Made by a program: the position numbers and the translations under genes
Shown here: piece by piece, positions 16,969 through 24,310 of the stretch
Numbering within the stretch: the first letter of the stretch is position 1
Layout of the letters: each line of letters begins with the position of its first letter
Source: an uncultured Eggerthellaceae bacterium
GTDB lineage: Bacteria > Actinomycetota > Coriobacteriia > Coriobacteriales > Eggerthellaceae
Direction: 5' to 3'
DNA length: 60,241 nt
Assembly: GCA_910588985.1 (NCBI GenBank)
Contig: CAJURO010000011.1
Coordinates: 1-60,241 of the forward strand
The notes under the pieces: model-generated
The model's input: only the letters and a program-made list of their open reading frames with translations
What the model was told of the DNA's origin: nothing
Databases searched by the model: none

Positions 16969-18225
16969 TTACGCGAATACCTGATTGAGCCAGGGACCAT
17001 ATTCCCCTTCGAACATACCCTGAAGCTGTGCGAATACCTGTGGCCAGTCAAATTGGTTCTCGAACATCAGCTCGGCGTAGTGCTTGTTGGATATGTTGCG
17101 CGGAGCGGACAAAAGCTGCGAAGCATAGGTGTAGGTGCATGTCGGGCACATGGTGATCACGGTCGACCCGTCTTCAGCAAACGACAGCTTGCTGTCGGCT
17201 TGATTGGCTTGCCTGTTGGGATCGAACGCGCTCACTGCGCCACCTGCGCCACAGCATCCGTGGAAGATAGTCGGGATGTCTGAGTCGATCTCGAGCGCTT
17301 CGCATGTTTCCTCAAGATATGACCCATCGCGATCTTGACAAGATTTCGACAGGCACAGCGGCGTATCAGGAAGCGGGCGCTTGGGAGCGAACCCATGCTC
17401 AGAAAGGTAGCCTGGAAGGAGCTGGACGTCCACGTCAAGGCCATGCTGAGCGAAAGTGGCTTTCATGGCGTTCGCGCATCCAGGGCATACGCATACCATT
17501 GTCTTTACGCCTGAGAACTCGGTCTCGGCAGCGATCTTGTCGCAGAGCGCTTCTGCGCGATCGAAGAATCCTGCGCTCTTCAAAGGCGACCCGCAACAAT
17601 GGTCGATCATAGTGGTCTTCCCGCCAAGCTCCTGCACTGTCTCGAAGATCTCGCGTGTGAGGTCAGGAGCGTACGCCGCAAGGGAGCATCCAGGGAAGAA
17701 TGCAACTTCGCAATCGCTTTCGGCTTCGTGGTCGTCAGTTGCTACATGGCGCGTCAGATCACCTAGATAGATTCCATATATGGCGCGATATGCTGTGAAG
17801 ATATCCCATTCCTGATCGACCTGAACGCTGGTCCAGGCATAGCGAGGAATCAATCCCAAGTTCTGGAAATCAACGCGCGCGTTGTATATGAGGTCGCACA
17901 CATCATTGTGCGCAAAGCAGGTGTTCTTGCAGGTGGTGCAGAAGAAGCACCCACGCACCGCCTGTATCAGCCTAGGATTTTGAGCTATGGCGATGGCAAG
18001 ATCATCACGGTTTGCTGATTCGCGCTCTGCGGCGAGCATGGCTTTCGCTATGTCTCCCAGTGTCATCTCGGCGGCGGTGAGCGACGGGCACGCCTTCGTG
18101 CAGTGACCGCATTGCGTGCAGGTGCCGAGGAACTCCCAGTAGGCTGCTTCGCCATCCAGCAGGCATTCAGGCGTTGCTTCGTTTTGCACCTCGGAGGAAT
18201 TCCTCGTGTTGTCTGTGGAATCCAT
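16969..18225 (-). CDS. Fe-S protein with two CCG domains (HdrBC/GlpC-like), 418 aa
   Basis: Two [4Fe-4S] motifs near the N-terminus, CTQCGHCTKACP (~36) and CFFCTTCKNTCF (~94), precede two cysteine-rich CCG domains: FFPGCSLAAY...HCCGSP and LSKSCQ...HGCCGAGG. The order matches HdrC fused to HdrB, as in glycolate oxidase or anaerobic glycerol-3-phosphate dehydrogenase Fe-S subunits. No membrane helix is present. Paired with a flavoprotein, it likely forms a soluble electron-transfer complex acting on a disulfide or an organic acid. ATG 18225 follows GGAAGGAACGAT. Confidence 0.9.
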   Translation of the reverse strand: MDSTDNTRNSSEVQNEATPECLLDGEAAYWEFLGTCTQCGHCTKACPSLTAAEMTLGDIAKAMLAAERESANRDDLAIAIAQNPRLIQAVRGCFFCTTCKNTCFAHNDVCDLIYNARVDFQNLGLIPRYAWTSVQVDQEWDIFTAYRAIYGIYLGDLTRHVATDDHEAESDCEVAFFPGCSLAAYAPDLTREIFETVQELGGKTTMIDHCCGSPLKSAGFFDRAEALCDKIAAETEFSGVKTMVCVCPGCANAMKATFAQHGLDVDVQLLPGYLSEHGFAPKRPLPDTPLCLSKSCQDRDGSYLEETCEALEIDSDIPTIFHGCCGAGGAVSAFDPNRQANQADSKLSFAEDGSTVITMCPTCTYTYASQLLSAPRNISNKHYAELMFENQFDWPQVFAQLQGMFEGEYGPWLNQVFA

Positions 18226-18271
18226 ATCGTTCCTTCCAAAAGAGAAGTTTTGTTCAGTCTAACACTCTGGC

Positions 18272-18310
18272 GACCCAATAGGGACCCAATAGGGACGGGC
18301 CTATTGGGTC
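18272..18310. repeat. REP palindrome upstream of the transposase
   Basis: GACCCAATAGG occurs twice in tandem (18272-18282, 18283-18293). The second copy forms a perfect 11-bp stem with CCTATTGGGTC (18300-18310) around GACGGG. It is the plus-orientation member of the REP family flanking the transposase. Confidence 0.9.
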
Positions 18311-18392
18311 GTGTTATCCCAAAAAGTTGTTTCATTTCTTTTGAGGGGGTGTAGAATGGGCGGATTATCTTTTTGACCTACGAGGTGCAGTA

Positions 18393-19145
18393 TTGAGACA
18401 GCCTAGAATTCAATCAGAGACAGGATGGTATCACGTTGTTTTGCGAGGAGCTGGAAGACGCGCGATATTTGAATCTGATGAAGATAGGCAATCATTCCTC
18501 GACCTAGTCCGCATTATGTCGAATAAGGATAATGTTGGAATAGCTGCTTGGGCACTAATGGATAACCATGCCCACTTTGTTCTAAACGCAAATATAGGCG
18601 ATCTTAGCTCTGGGATGCATCGTTTGTGCACAACCTATGCAAGTAACTTCAATCGAAAAAATGGCCATGTGGGTCCCGTATTTCAAGGCCGTTTTGCAAG
18701 CTTTCCAATTAATAGTGATGAATATCTTATGGAAGCAATTCGTTATGTACATTTGAATTGCAAAGATAAAGGTGTAGGGGATCCTAAGAAATATAAATGG
18801 TGTAGCTATAAATTATACATAACGGGCGAATCTGATCCGAGTTTATCACGAGCTGTCGTTGAGGTATTTGGAGGCTTGGAGGCTTTTACAGCTTTTCATG
18901 ATATGCAGATTGAACTGGCGATTGATGATGGTCCACGCCATCGGCGTAGGCTAAATGATGATGAGGCAAGAAGAATCGCCCAGAATGCTTTAGGTCGGGC
19001 ATTCGCTGAAAGCGTTCCTATGTTAGATAAGGAGAAAAAAGCAAGAGCATTGCAAAAACTGCATGCGCTCGGTATATCTTCCAGACAGATTGAAAGGCTG
19101 ACAGGAATTGGTCGAGGTGTTGTTAGAAAGGCGTGCGAGTTATAG
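18393..19145 (+). CDS. REP-associated tyrosine transposase (RAYT, Y1/HUH), 250 aa
   Basis: Y1-type HUH nuclease: the paired histidines are in MDNHAHFVLN and the catalytic tyrosine in IRYVHLNCKD. RAYTs cleave REP palindromes in single-stranded DNA; palindromes flank this gene on both sides, supporting the call. The start is TTG at 18393 after ACGAGGTGCAG. The ~80-residue tail contains a small helix-turn-helix (SSRQIERLTGIGRGVVRKAC). The gene is visibly more AT-rich than its neighbours, consistent with acquisition. Length and motifs are intact. Confidence 0.95.
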   Translation: MRQPRIQSETGWYHVVLRGAGRRAIFESDEDRQSFLDLVRIMSNKDNVGIAAWALMDNHAHFVLNANIGDLSSGMHRLCTTYASNFNRKNGHVGPVFQGRFASFPINSDEYLMEAIRYVHLNCKDKGVGDPKKYKWCSYKLYITGESDPSLSRAVVEVFGGLEAFTAFHDMQIELAIDDGPRHRRRLNDDEARRIAQNALGRAFAESVPMLDKEKKARALQKLHALGISSRQIERLTGIGRGVVRKACEL

Positions 19146-19220
19146 CGTCCCTGATTTAATTCTTGACTCTGGAATGATGAAATAGATCAATGGGTTTTAC
19201 GACCAATGCAACTAAAACAG

Positions 19221-19244
19221 CCCAATAGACCTGTCCCTATTGGG
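19221..19244. repeat. REP palindrome downstream of the transposase (inverted)
   Basis: CCCAATAG (19221-19228) and CTATTGGG (19237-19244) enclose an eight-base loop. On the minus strand the loop reads GGACAGGT, against GGACGGGC at the upstream REP, so this copy is in the opposite orientation. Confidence 0.9.
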
Positions 19245-19266
19245 TGATTTGTTGTCTGGCGGCTGA

Positions 19267-19851
19267 TCATGGTGTGCTCTGTGCGATAACATCTTGCAAG
19301 TCGCTGGGTCTTTCCAAATAGAGAAGATGCACATCGCGAGTCTCTCCTAGAGGCTCGACGTAAACACCAGGTATGCATCCTCTAGTCTGAAAACCAAGCT
19401 TTCTTTGAACGTTGTGCGAGCGCTCATTTCCCTCATAGTAAGCACCCCAAATACCGTGCAGATGGAGGTCGTCGAAGGCATGCTCAATCACGCGCTTTGC
19501 GGCTTCCGTTGCATAACCGTATCCCCAAAACGCTTTGCCAATCCAATAGCCTAGCTCGCCTTCACCATCAGAGAGATCCATGGTGGCCGCATTTTCGAAG
19601 TTGAGACCTGCGCAGCCGATGACCTTATCGGTGCTTTTCAGTGTCACGCAAAATGTTTCCGGGGAAGAGAGGATGTTTATGATTATCCGTCGGCTCTCTT
19701 CAATCGAAGTGTGAATCGGCCATCCAGCGATGGGCCCGATTGCGGGGTCTTTTGCGAGTTCATAGAGCTCGTCGGCGTCCGCATCTGTCCATGGTCTAAG
19801 CAGAAGCCTTTCCGTTTCAAGTGTTACGCATTGTTCGGTTCTATCGGTCAC
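19267..19851 (-). CDS. GNAT N-acetyltransferase (RimJ/RimL type), 194 aa
   Basis: N-terminus LETERLLLRPWTDADADELY is typical of the RimJ/RimL group. The acetyl-CoA loop is seen around GYWIGKAFWGYGYATEA, and NERSHNVQRKLGF is the usual motif near the end of the fold. Such enzymes acetylate protein N-termini, amino acids or antibiotics; the substrate is not evident. The gene is bracketed by REP palindromes on both sides, so it sits inside a REP-rich island. Confidence 0.9.
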   Translation of the reverse strand: MTDRTEQCVTLETERLLLRPWTDADADELYELAKDPAIGPIAGWPIHTSIEESRRIIINILSSPETFCVTLKSTDKVIGCAGLNFENAATMDLSDGEGELGYWIGKAFWGYGYATEAAKRVIEHAFDDLHLHGIWGAYYEGNERSHNVQRKLGFQTRGCIPGVYVEPLGETRDVHLLYLERPSDLQDVIAQSTP

Positions 19852-19895
19852 GTTGTTACTTCCATAAAGAGTGATGCCATCTATCTCTTGGTTAA

Positions 19896-19966
19896 CCCAA
19901 TAGGGACGGGTTCAATGGGCGAGGTTTGCTCAGGATTGCAGAACCCAATGTACCCGTCCCTATTCG
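19896..19966. repeat. Inverted pair of diverged REP elements
   Basis: Plus-strand CCCAATAG followed by GGACGGGT at 19896-19911, and the complementary arrangement (ACCCGTCCCTATTC) at 19952-19965, face each other across ~35 bp. Each has an imperfect second arm. The pair resembles a BIME built from the same family as the REPs around the transposase. Confidence 0.75.
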
Positions 19967-19974
19967 TTTGCCAT

Positions 19975-20979
19975 TCACTCGTTTGCCTCGGACTCAAAGA
20001 CTGGACCGTCGCTCATAGGGCGAGGCTCCCGTCCTCGTCTGAACCCTTCAGAGTAGGCGCTTGGGATCACGAGGGTTCCATTCGATTCCTTCACGCCTTC
20101 AGAGAGCAGATGCATGGATCGCAGCTCGAAAGCCATCTCATCTTTGCGATAGACCTCTGTTGCATCAAGAAGCATTTCAGCCACATCACGCTCAACCTCA
20201 GCCAAAACGATCCGAGCATCCTTTTCACGCTCAGCCTTCGCAGCGGCAGCCATGTCGCATTGCAGCTCTTTGGGAATGACGATGTCGCGTATCTCGACGG
20301 ATAGGACCGATATCCCCCACGTTGTGGTCTTCTCTTCGATCTTATCCTTAAGCTCTTGATCGAGCTTATCTCGGTGCACGGTTATGTCTGAGATGTTCTT
20401 TCGTCCGATAGCATCACGTAGGGCTGTTTGTGCCGCCATGGAGACGGCATCGTAATAGTTCTCGACCTCAAGGCAGGCTTTCTCAGCATCCCAGACCATC
20501 CAGAATATCGCTGCGTCCATATTCACAGGGACAAGGTCGGAGGTAAGCGTTTCTTCGGCTGAGAATCCAGTCAGCATGATGCGCATGTCCGCACGGAGTG
20601 CGATATGCTCCACAAACGGGATGATGAAGAACAAGCCAGGACCGACGGTACGATTATAAGAGCCGAATCGAAGGATCACGACTCGCTCCCATTGTGATGC
20701 GATACGTATGGTAGCAGCAACGAGGATGGCAACCACAAAGCTTATGCAAAGTATCCAGATGGTCATCTTTTCCGAGATCACGGAGCCGATCCCCATAGCT
20801 AGGATGAAAGCTATGATAAAGATGATGGCTGAGAAGACCTGAGGTGCGTTATCTTTTGGTTGTCGAGAATGGGGTGAATTGATCGTCTCGATATCAGTCG
20901 CGCTCCCACTTCGAGTCGAATGCTTGAAAGCATTTTCGTTCCCGTAGGTCTTCTTGTCGCACTTGCTAGGCCGCTCCAT
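19975..20979 (-). CDS. Slipin/stomatin-like SPFH protein, 334 aa
   Basis: Two hydrophobic segments (~49-68 and ~72-92) are followed by the SPFH/band-7 domain: WERVVILRFGSYNRTVGPGLFFIIPFVE, then PVNMDAAIFWMVWDAEKA. The helical end with ILAEVERDVAEMLLDA is normal for slipins. These proteins form membrane-associated oligomers that organise microdomains. A 44-residue hydrophilic N-terminal extension is unusual. The start overlaps the upstream GntR gene by 14 bases, so they are co-transcribed. No NfeD-type protease partner is adjacent. Confidence 0.92.
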   Translation of the reverse strand: MERPSKCDKKTYGNENAFKHSTRSGSATDIETINSPHSRQPKDNAPQVFSAIIFIIAFILAMGIGSVISEKMTIWILCISFVVAILVAATIRIASQWERVVILRFGSYNRTVGPGLFFIIPFVEHIALRADMRIMLTGFSAEETLTSDLVPVNMDAAIFWMVWDAEKACLEVENYYDAVSMAAQTALRDAIGRKNISDITVHRDKLDQELKDKIEEKTTTWGISVLSVEIRDIVIPKELQCDMAAAAKAEREKDARIVLAEVERDVAEMLLDATEVYRKDEMAFELRSMHLLSEGVKESNGTLVIPSAYSEGFRRGREPRPMSDGPVFESEANE

Positions 20980-21403
20980 ATTGCTGCCTTTCTTCTTCGG
21001 CTGCCTTGACTTCGCTTTCTGACTTGTCGATTATCTCGACAAGATGATCACGTATGTTCTTATATGACATGCCGCATGATCGATACTGTTGCAGACAATT
21101 CTCGAAAAGGGCATCAGCGGCTTCAAGCTCTTCGTTCTCGGGGCAGATGTTCTTCTGCACGAACATTCCTCGGCCTCGCACAGATACGATCAATCCAGAA
21201 AGCTCCAAGTCGCGGTAGGCCTTTGTTACGGTGTTGTAGTTGATGCTCGCAGTTGCAGCAAGGCTGCGAACGCTTGGCAATTGGCTTCCAGCAGCGAAAT
21301 GACCAGTGCGGATCAAGAATGCGATACGGTTGCGCAATTGTGCCCAGATGGGTAGATCCGATGTTTCATCAACGTGGAAGATCATGTTGTCAGAATCGCT
21401 CAT
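20966..21403 (-). CDS. GntR-family regulator, YtrA type, 145 aa
   Basis: A short winged-helix domain (PIWAQLRNRIAFLIRTGHFA, then SINYNTVTKAYRDLELSG) is followed by only ~60 helical residues, the YtrA layout. YtrA regulators usually control an adjacent membrane or ABC operon, here the slipin gene it overlaps. ATG 21403 is preferred because AGGATAGAGTCT precedes it; a start 36 bases earlier has no ribosome site. Confidence 0.88.
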   Translation of the reverse strand: MSDSDNMIFHVDETSDLPIWAQLRNRIAFLIRTGHFAAGSQLPSVRSLAATASINYNTVTKAYRDLELSGLIVSVRGRGMFVQKNICPENEELEAADALFENCLQQYRSCGMSYKNIRDHLVEIIDKSESEVKAAEEERQQYGAA

Positions 21404-21464
21404 AGACTCTATCCTTCGGTGCTCGGAGGTGTGCCGCATCTGTCAAAGAACGGAATCTGCATTA

Positions 21465-22358
21465 TCAGTACACTCCACAGGAAATGATACAGAAGCGTAA
21501 GAGGAATCCTCCGCATAGGCAAAAAGCATCGGCAGCAGGCAGGGCAGAATCTTTTCGCTGCCACAGCATGAAACCTGCGCAAACGATAGGGATTATCAGG
21601 CCAAAGCCAAGTACGCCGACGATCGCTAGAGCGAGCATGTCTGGAGAGAGCAGCATCTCGCAAGCATTGACAGCGGCAGGATTCGCAAATGCGGCTTGCA
21701 AGAACAGTATGATCGATATGGCCTCAACGATGATGAACGCAACATGGAGCTTTTCGAACACACGAGTTGTCCGAAAGGAAAGCAGATGCTCGTTTGCGAA
21801 ATAGCCGAGGAGAAGCATGAGCGCAGTGCCACAGGATAGTGATGAGCTGACGAAGAGGAGAACGATCGTCCATGTGCCCCAAAATGCGATACCGATGTTG
21901 CTCATGAGAAACACTCCTGTATATGCCATCGTGGCAATAGAAGTGAAGCAACATACGATGTTTAGAACCCGACGGACGCGTCCTTGGAGCGCATGAATAT
22001 GAAATGCTGAGCCGAGGGCCAGAAAGCCGCCGATCATCAATTCCGCAACGAGCGATATCGAGCCGAAGGTGAGCACGGTAGCGTGCGGATATAAGAAGAT
22101 GTAGAGCGCGCGTTCAGGAACACCAAGATCCCAGAAGAGGAAGAGCATCGAGAGCGCGAGCAAAAGCACGCAAAGAACAAGCATCTGCGTTCGGAATGAA
22201 CCAAATGCTTGAATGGTGCGCCGATTGTAAGGAGAGAGCTCATCGTTCGCTCGCTCGATCCTATGCGAGAATACTAGATCCCAGGTTGCCATCATGAAGA
22301 AGCCGCCTGCGGCAGTGCCACCAAGGAATAGATATCCTATGATCAGTGGTCCGTACAC
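21465..22358 (-). CDS. NrfD/PsrC-family membrane subunit, 297 aa
   Basis: Eight hydrophobic helices, beginning YGPLIIGYLFLGGTAAGGFF, a typical NrfD/PsrC opening. NrfD proteins anchor Fe-S or molybdoenzyme complexes and exchange electrons with quinones. No Fe-S or catalytic partner gene lies beside it on this strand, so it is an orphan subunit. It diverges from the DMSO-reductase-type operon at 22669, which encodes its own anchor (DmsC). It could be an alternative quinol entry for that operon or for a distant complex. Confidence 0.85.
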   Translation of the reverse strand: MYGPLIIGYLFLGGTAAGGFFMMATWDLVFSHRIERANDELSPYNRRTIQAFGSFRTQMLVLCVLLLALSMLFLFWDLGVPERALYIFLYPHATVLTFGSISLVAELMIGGFLALGSAFHIHALQGRVRRVLNIVCCFTSIATMAYTGVFLMSNIGIAFWGTWTIVLLFVSSSLSCGTALMLLLGYFANEHLLSFRTTRVFEKLHVAFIIVEAISIILFLQAAFANPAAVNACEMLLSPDMLALAIVGVLGFGLIIPIVCAGFMLWQRKDSALPAADAFCLCGGFLLRFCIISCGVY

Positions 22359-22444
22359 GGCACCTTCTTCTTCCTGGCTAAATTCTGCCTATAGGCTGGC
22401 CTGAAGGCGATTATCCCATATTTTCTATAACAATGAAATAGTTA

Positions 22445-22473
22445 TTGACCATACTAGTGAATCGGTATACTAT
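22445..22473 (+). promoter_or_regulatory. Promoter of the molybdoenzyme operon
   Basis: TTGACC (22445-22450) and TACTAT (22468-22473) are 17 bases apart, between the divergent NrfD gene and the dms-like operon. The transcript would carry a leader of about 190 bases before the 16-residue ORF. Confidence 0.6.
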
Positions 22474-22668
22474 GACACCATCGGATGGACAGACATCTTG
22501 CGGCCGCAGAAAAGATGTTTGTTCGATGTAGAGCAAGTGAAGAGTTTGCTTGCTCGGTTGCAACAGAGGGAGGCACTAAGGGATATTGGGATTTCTGGAA
22601 GGAGACCCACGGTCCAACATCATCTCTTGATAAGGAACCTGGTAAACCAAACGGAGAGGGGGTGCCTT

Positions 22669-22719
22669 ATGAGTCAAGAGAGGCCTGCTGCTTGTGAGGG
22701 AGGAGGTTGCGTTCTGTGA
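22669..22719 (+). CDS. Leader ORF of 16 residues, CxxxxC peptide
   Basis: MSQERPAACEGGGCVL is encoded behind a strong ribosome site (GGAGAGGGGGTGCCTT-ATG). Its stop overlaps the GTG start of the next gene (GTGA), and the AGGAGG for that gene lies within its own GGA-GGA-GGT codons. Either it couples translation to the membrane gene or it is a functional metal- or redox-sensing peptide with two cysteines. The frame also opens upstream to 22498, but no better start is seen. Confidence 0.5.
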   Translation: MSQERPAACEGGGCVL

Positions 22720-23408
22720 CTTTCGCCCTGACATTCGTCGTAGCGCTTGTTGCATGTGTTCTTCTGCGTGAACCGCTTCGTCGTTATCCGACCGTTTTCT
22801 ATGTGCTTGCGGCTCTGGCTGTTGTGGCGCAATTTCTTTCTACGTCGCTTGGACTGCCAAAATCGATCGACCTTGCGCTGCTCTTGCTCGTAAAGCGCTG
22901 TAATTTGGCTATGGCGCTCTTCGCTGTCGTCATGTTCATCGGCGTTCTGCCACGCGCTGGTCGCGCAAGCTCCTTGATGCGCCCAGTGCGCTCTGAGATA
23001 TCCATTGTGGCGTGCATCTTATGCGTTGGTCATATTGTCGGATACGCTATTTCGTATGTTCCGCGCGTGCTTGCAGGTGCTTTGGCTAATCCGTCCGTGG
23101 CAATCGGCCTTGTATTAGCCCTTGTCCTGACATTGCTCCTTGTTGCGCTAGGCGTTACTTCTGCTCAGCGTATCAAGCGGATTATGACCCCGACGAAATG
23201 GAAGCGCGTGCAACGTCTTGCGTATCCGTTCTTCATATTGGCTTGCATACATGCGCTGCTCATGCTCTTGCCTTCTGCTTTAGGAGGAGGGGTAGCTGCT
23301 GGCGAAGGGGCGCTGGCTTACAGCGTGCTGCTGGTCGTATATGTGGTGTTGCGTGGAATTCGAGCGCTTGCCGAGCGACGTTCGAACAACACATCTGCAG
23401 CAACGTGA
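22716..23408 (+). CDS. Ferric-reductase-like/MsrQ-like haem membrane protein, 230 aa
   Basis: Six hydrophobic helices with histidines inside two of them (CVGHIVGYAIS and LACIHALLML) fit the ferric reductase-like transmembrane domain of MsrQ/YedZ, which binds haem b and shuttles quinol electrons. GTG 22716 is chosen over TTG 22707 because AGGAGG (22701-22706) is nine bases away. As first structural gene of the operon it may supply an extra electron path to the Mo enzyme or serve a repair function. The assignment rests on topology and His positions. Confidence 0.75.
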   Translation: MTFALTFVVALVACVLLREPLRRYPTVFYVLAALAVVAQFLSTSLGLPKSIDLALLLLVKRCNLAMALFAVVMFIGVLPRAGRASSLMRPVRSEISIVACILCVGHIVGYAISYVPRVLAGALANPSVAIGLVLALVLTLLLVALGVTSAQRIKRIMTPTKWKRVQRLAYPFFILACIHALLMLLPSALGGGVAAGEGALAYSVLLVVYVVLRGIRALAERRSNNTSAAT

Positions 23409-23486
23409 TCGCTTGATGAACCAGATCGGCGGTCGGTCGTGGACCTCCGTCGATGAAACTTTGAGAACTCGTAAGGAGGGTGTTCC

Positions 23487-24242
23487 ATGATTTCTGAATT
23501 TCCGTTATTCGTATTCACGACTCTTGGCGGTCTGTCCGCTGGTCTCGTTATAGCCATGGCGTTGTTTCCGCCCGCAGAGAAACAAGAGCGACCTTGGCTT
23601 GCGCCGCTCGTAGCGCTTGCGCTGTTGGGCGTTGGGATGCTTGGTGTGCTATTCCATTTGAAGCGACCTGCGCTTTTCTTGTTGGCGCTGCGCAATCCTT
23701 CTGCTGGTATTGCGCAGGAAGCCTATTGTGGGATCGTGTTGGGCCTGCTGTTGCTTGCTCTGTTCATCGTCAGCTGGCGCAAGGGCGAGGCGCCTAAGGT
23801 GCTTGTTTGGATCTCGGCTGCAGTCAGCTTGATCTTGACGTTCATTATGGGCTTCGCATATGTGGTCAATGTAGGAACTGTTGCATGGGCAAACTGGACG
23901 ACCGTTCCTCTGTTCGTGATAGGCGACATTGCCATGGGCTTGGCGCTCTGGGCGATCCTTGCGAAAGAGATGCTTGCGAAGCGTCCCTTTGTGCTTGCCA
24001 CCATTGTCGTATTGGCCGTGCTTGCGTTGGTTATGTTGCTCACAGGATTGCATTTCGGCGCTGTTGGGAACAATGCGCTGTTGATCTATGCCGGCCTGAT
24101 CGTGGCGGGCGCAGGCGGCATCGTCGTTGCTGTTTTAGCTCAGAAGGAGCTGGCTAGCTGGCAGGCGGGTGCGCTTGTTGCTTGCGTGATCGTTGGTGTG
24201 TGCTTGAGTCGCTGGGGTTTTTATGCGGCGAGCGTTATTTAG
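23487..24242 (+). CDS. dmsC: DmsC-like membrane anchor, 251 aa
   Basis: Eight hydrophobic helices, opening PLFVFTTLGGLSAGLVIAMA, with LFHLKRPALFLLALRNP matching the conserved DmsC loop that follows helix two. DmsC anchors the catalytic dimer DmsAB to the membrane and oxidises menaquinol. ATG 23487 has AAGGAGGGTGTTCC upstream. It precedes dmsA and dmsB in the order C-A-B, common in Eggerthellaceae but different from E. coli's A-B-C. Confidence 0.88.
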   Translation: MISEFPLFVFTTLGGLSAGLVIAMALFPPAEKQERPWLAPLVALALLGVGMLGVLFHLKRPALFLLALRNPSAGIAQEAYCGIVLGLLLLALFIVSWRKGEAPKVLVWISAAVSLILTFIMGFAYVVNVGTVAWANWTTVPLFVIGDIAMGLALWAILAKEMLAKRPFVLATIVVLAVLALVMLLTGLHFGAVGNNALLIYAGLIVAGAGGIVVAVLAQKELASWQAGALVACVIVGVCLSRWGFYAASVI

Positions 24243-24310
24243 CAAGGCATCCTGCAAATGAGATAGTTGCGATCTTCCCCCTTCGGAGGATCGAGGAAAG
24301 GAGAGCTTTC

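Noticed and set aside
22485..22697. 70-codon frame starting after the dms promoter
   Set aside because: No ribosome site or domain; the frame of the 16-residue leader, in another phase, has the strong signals.
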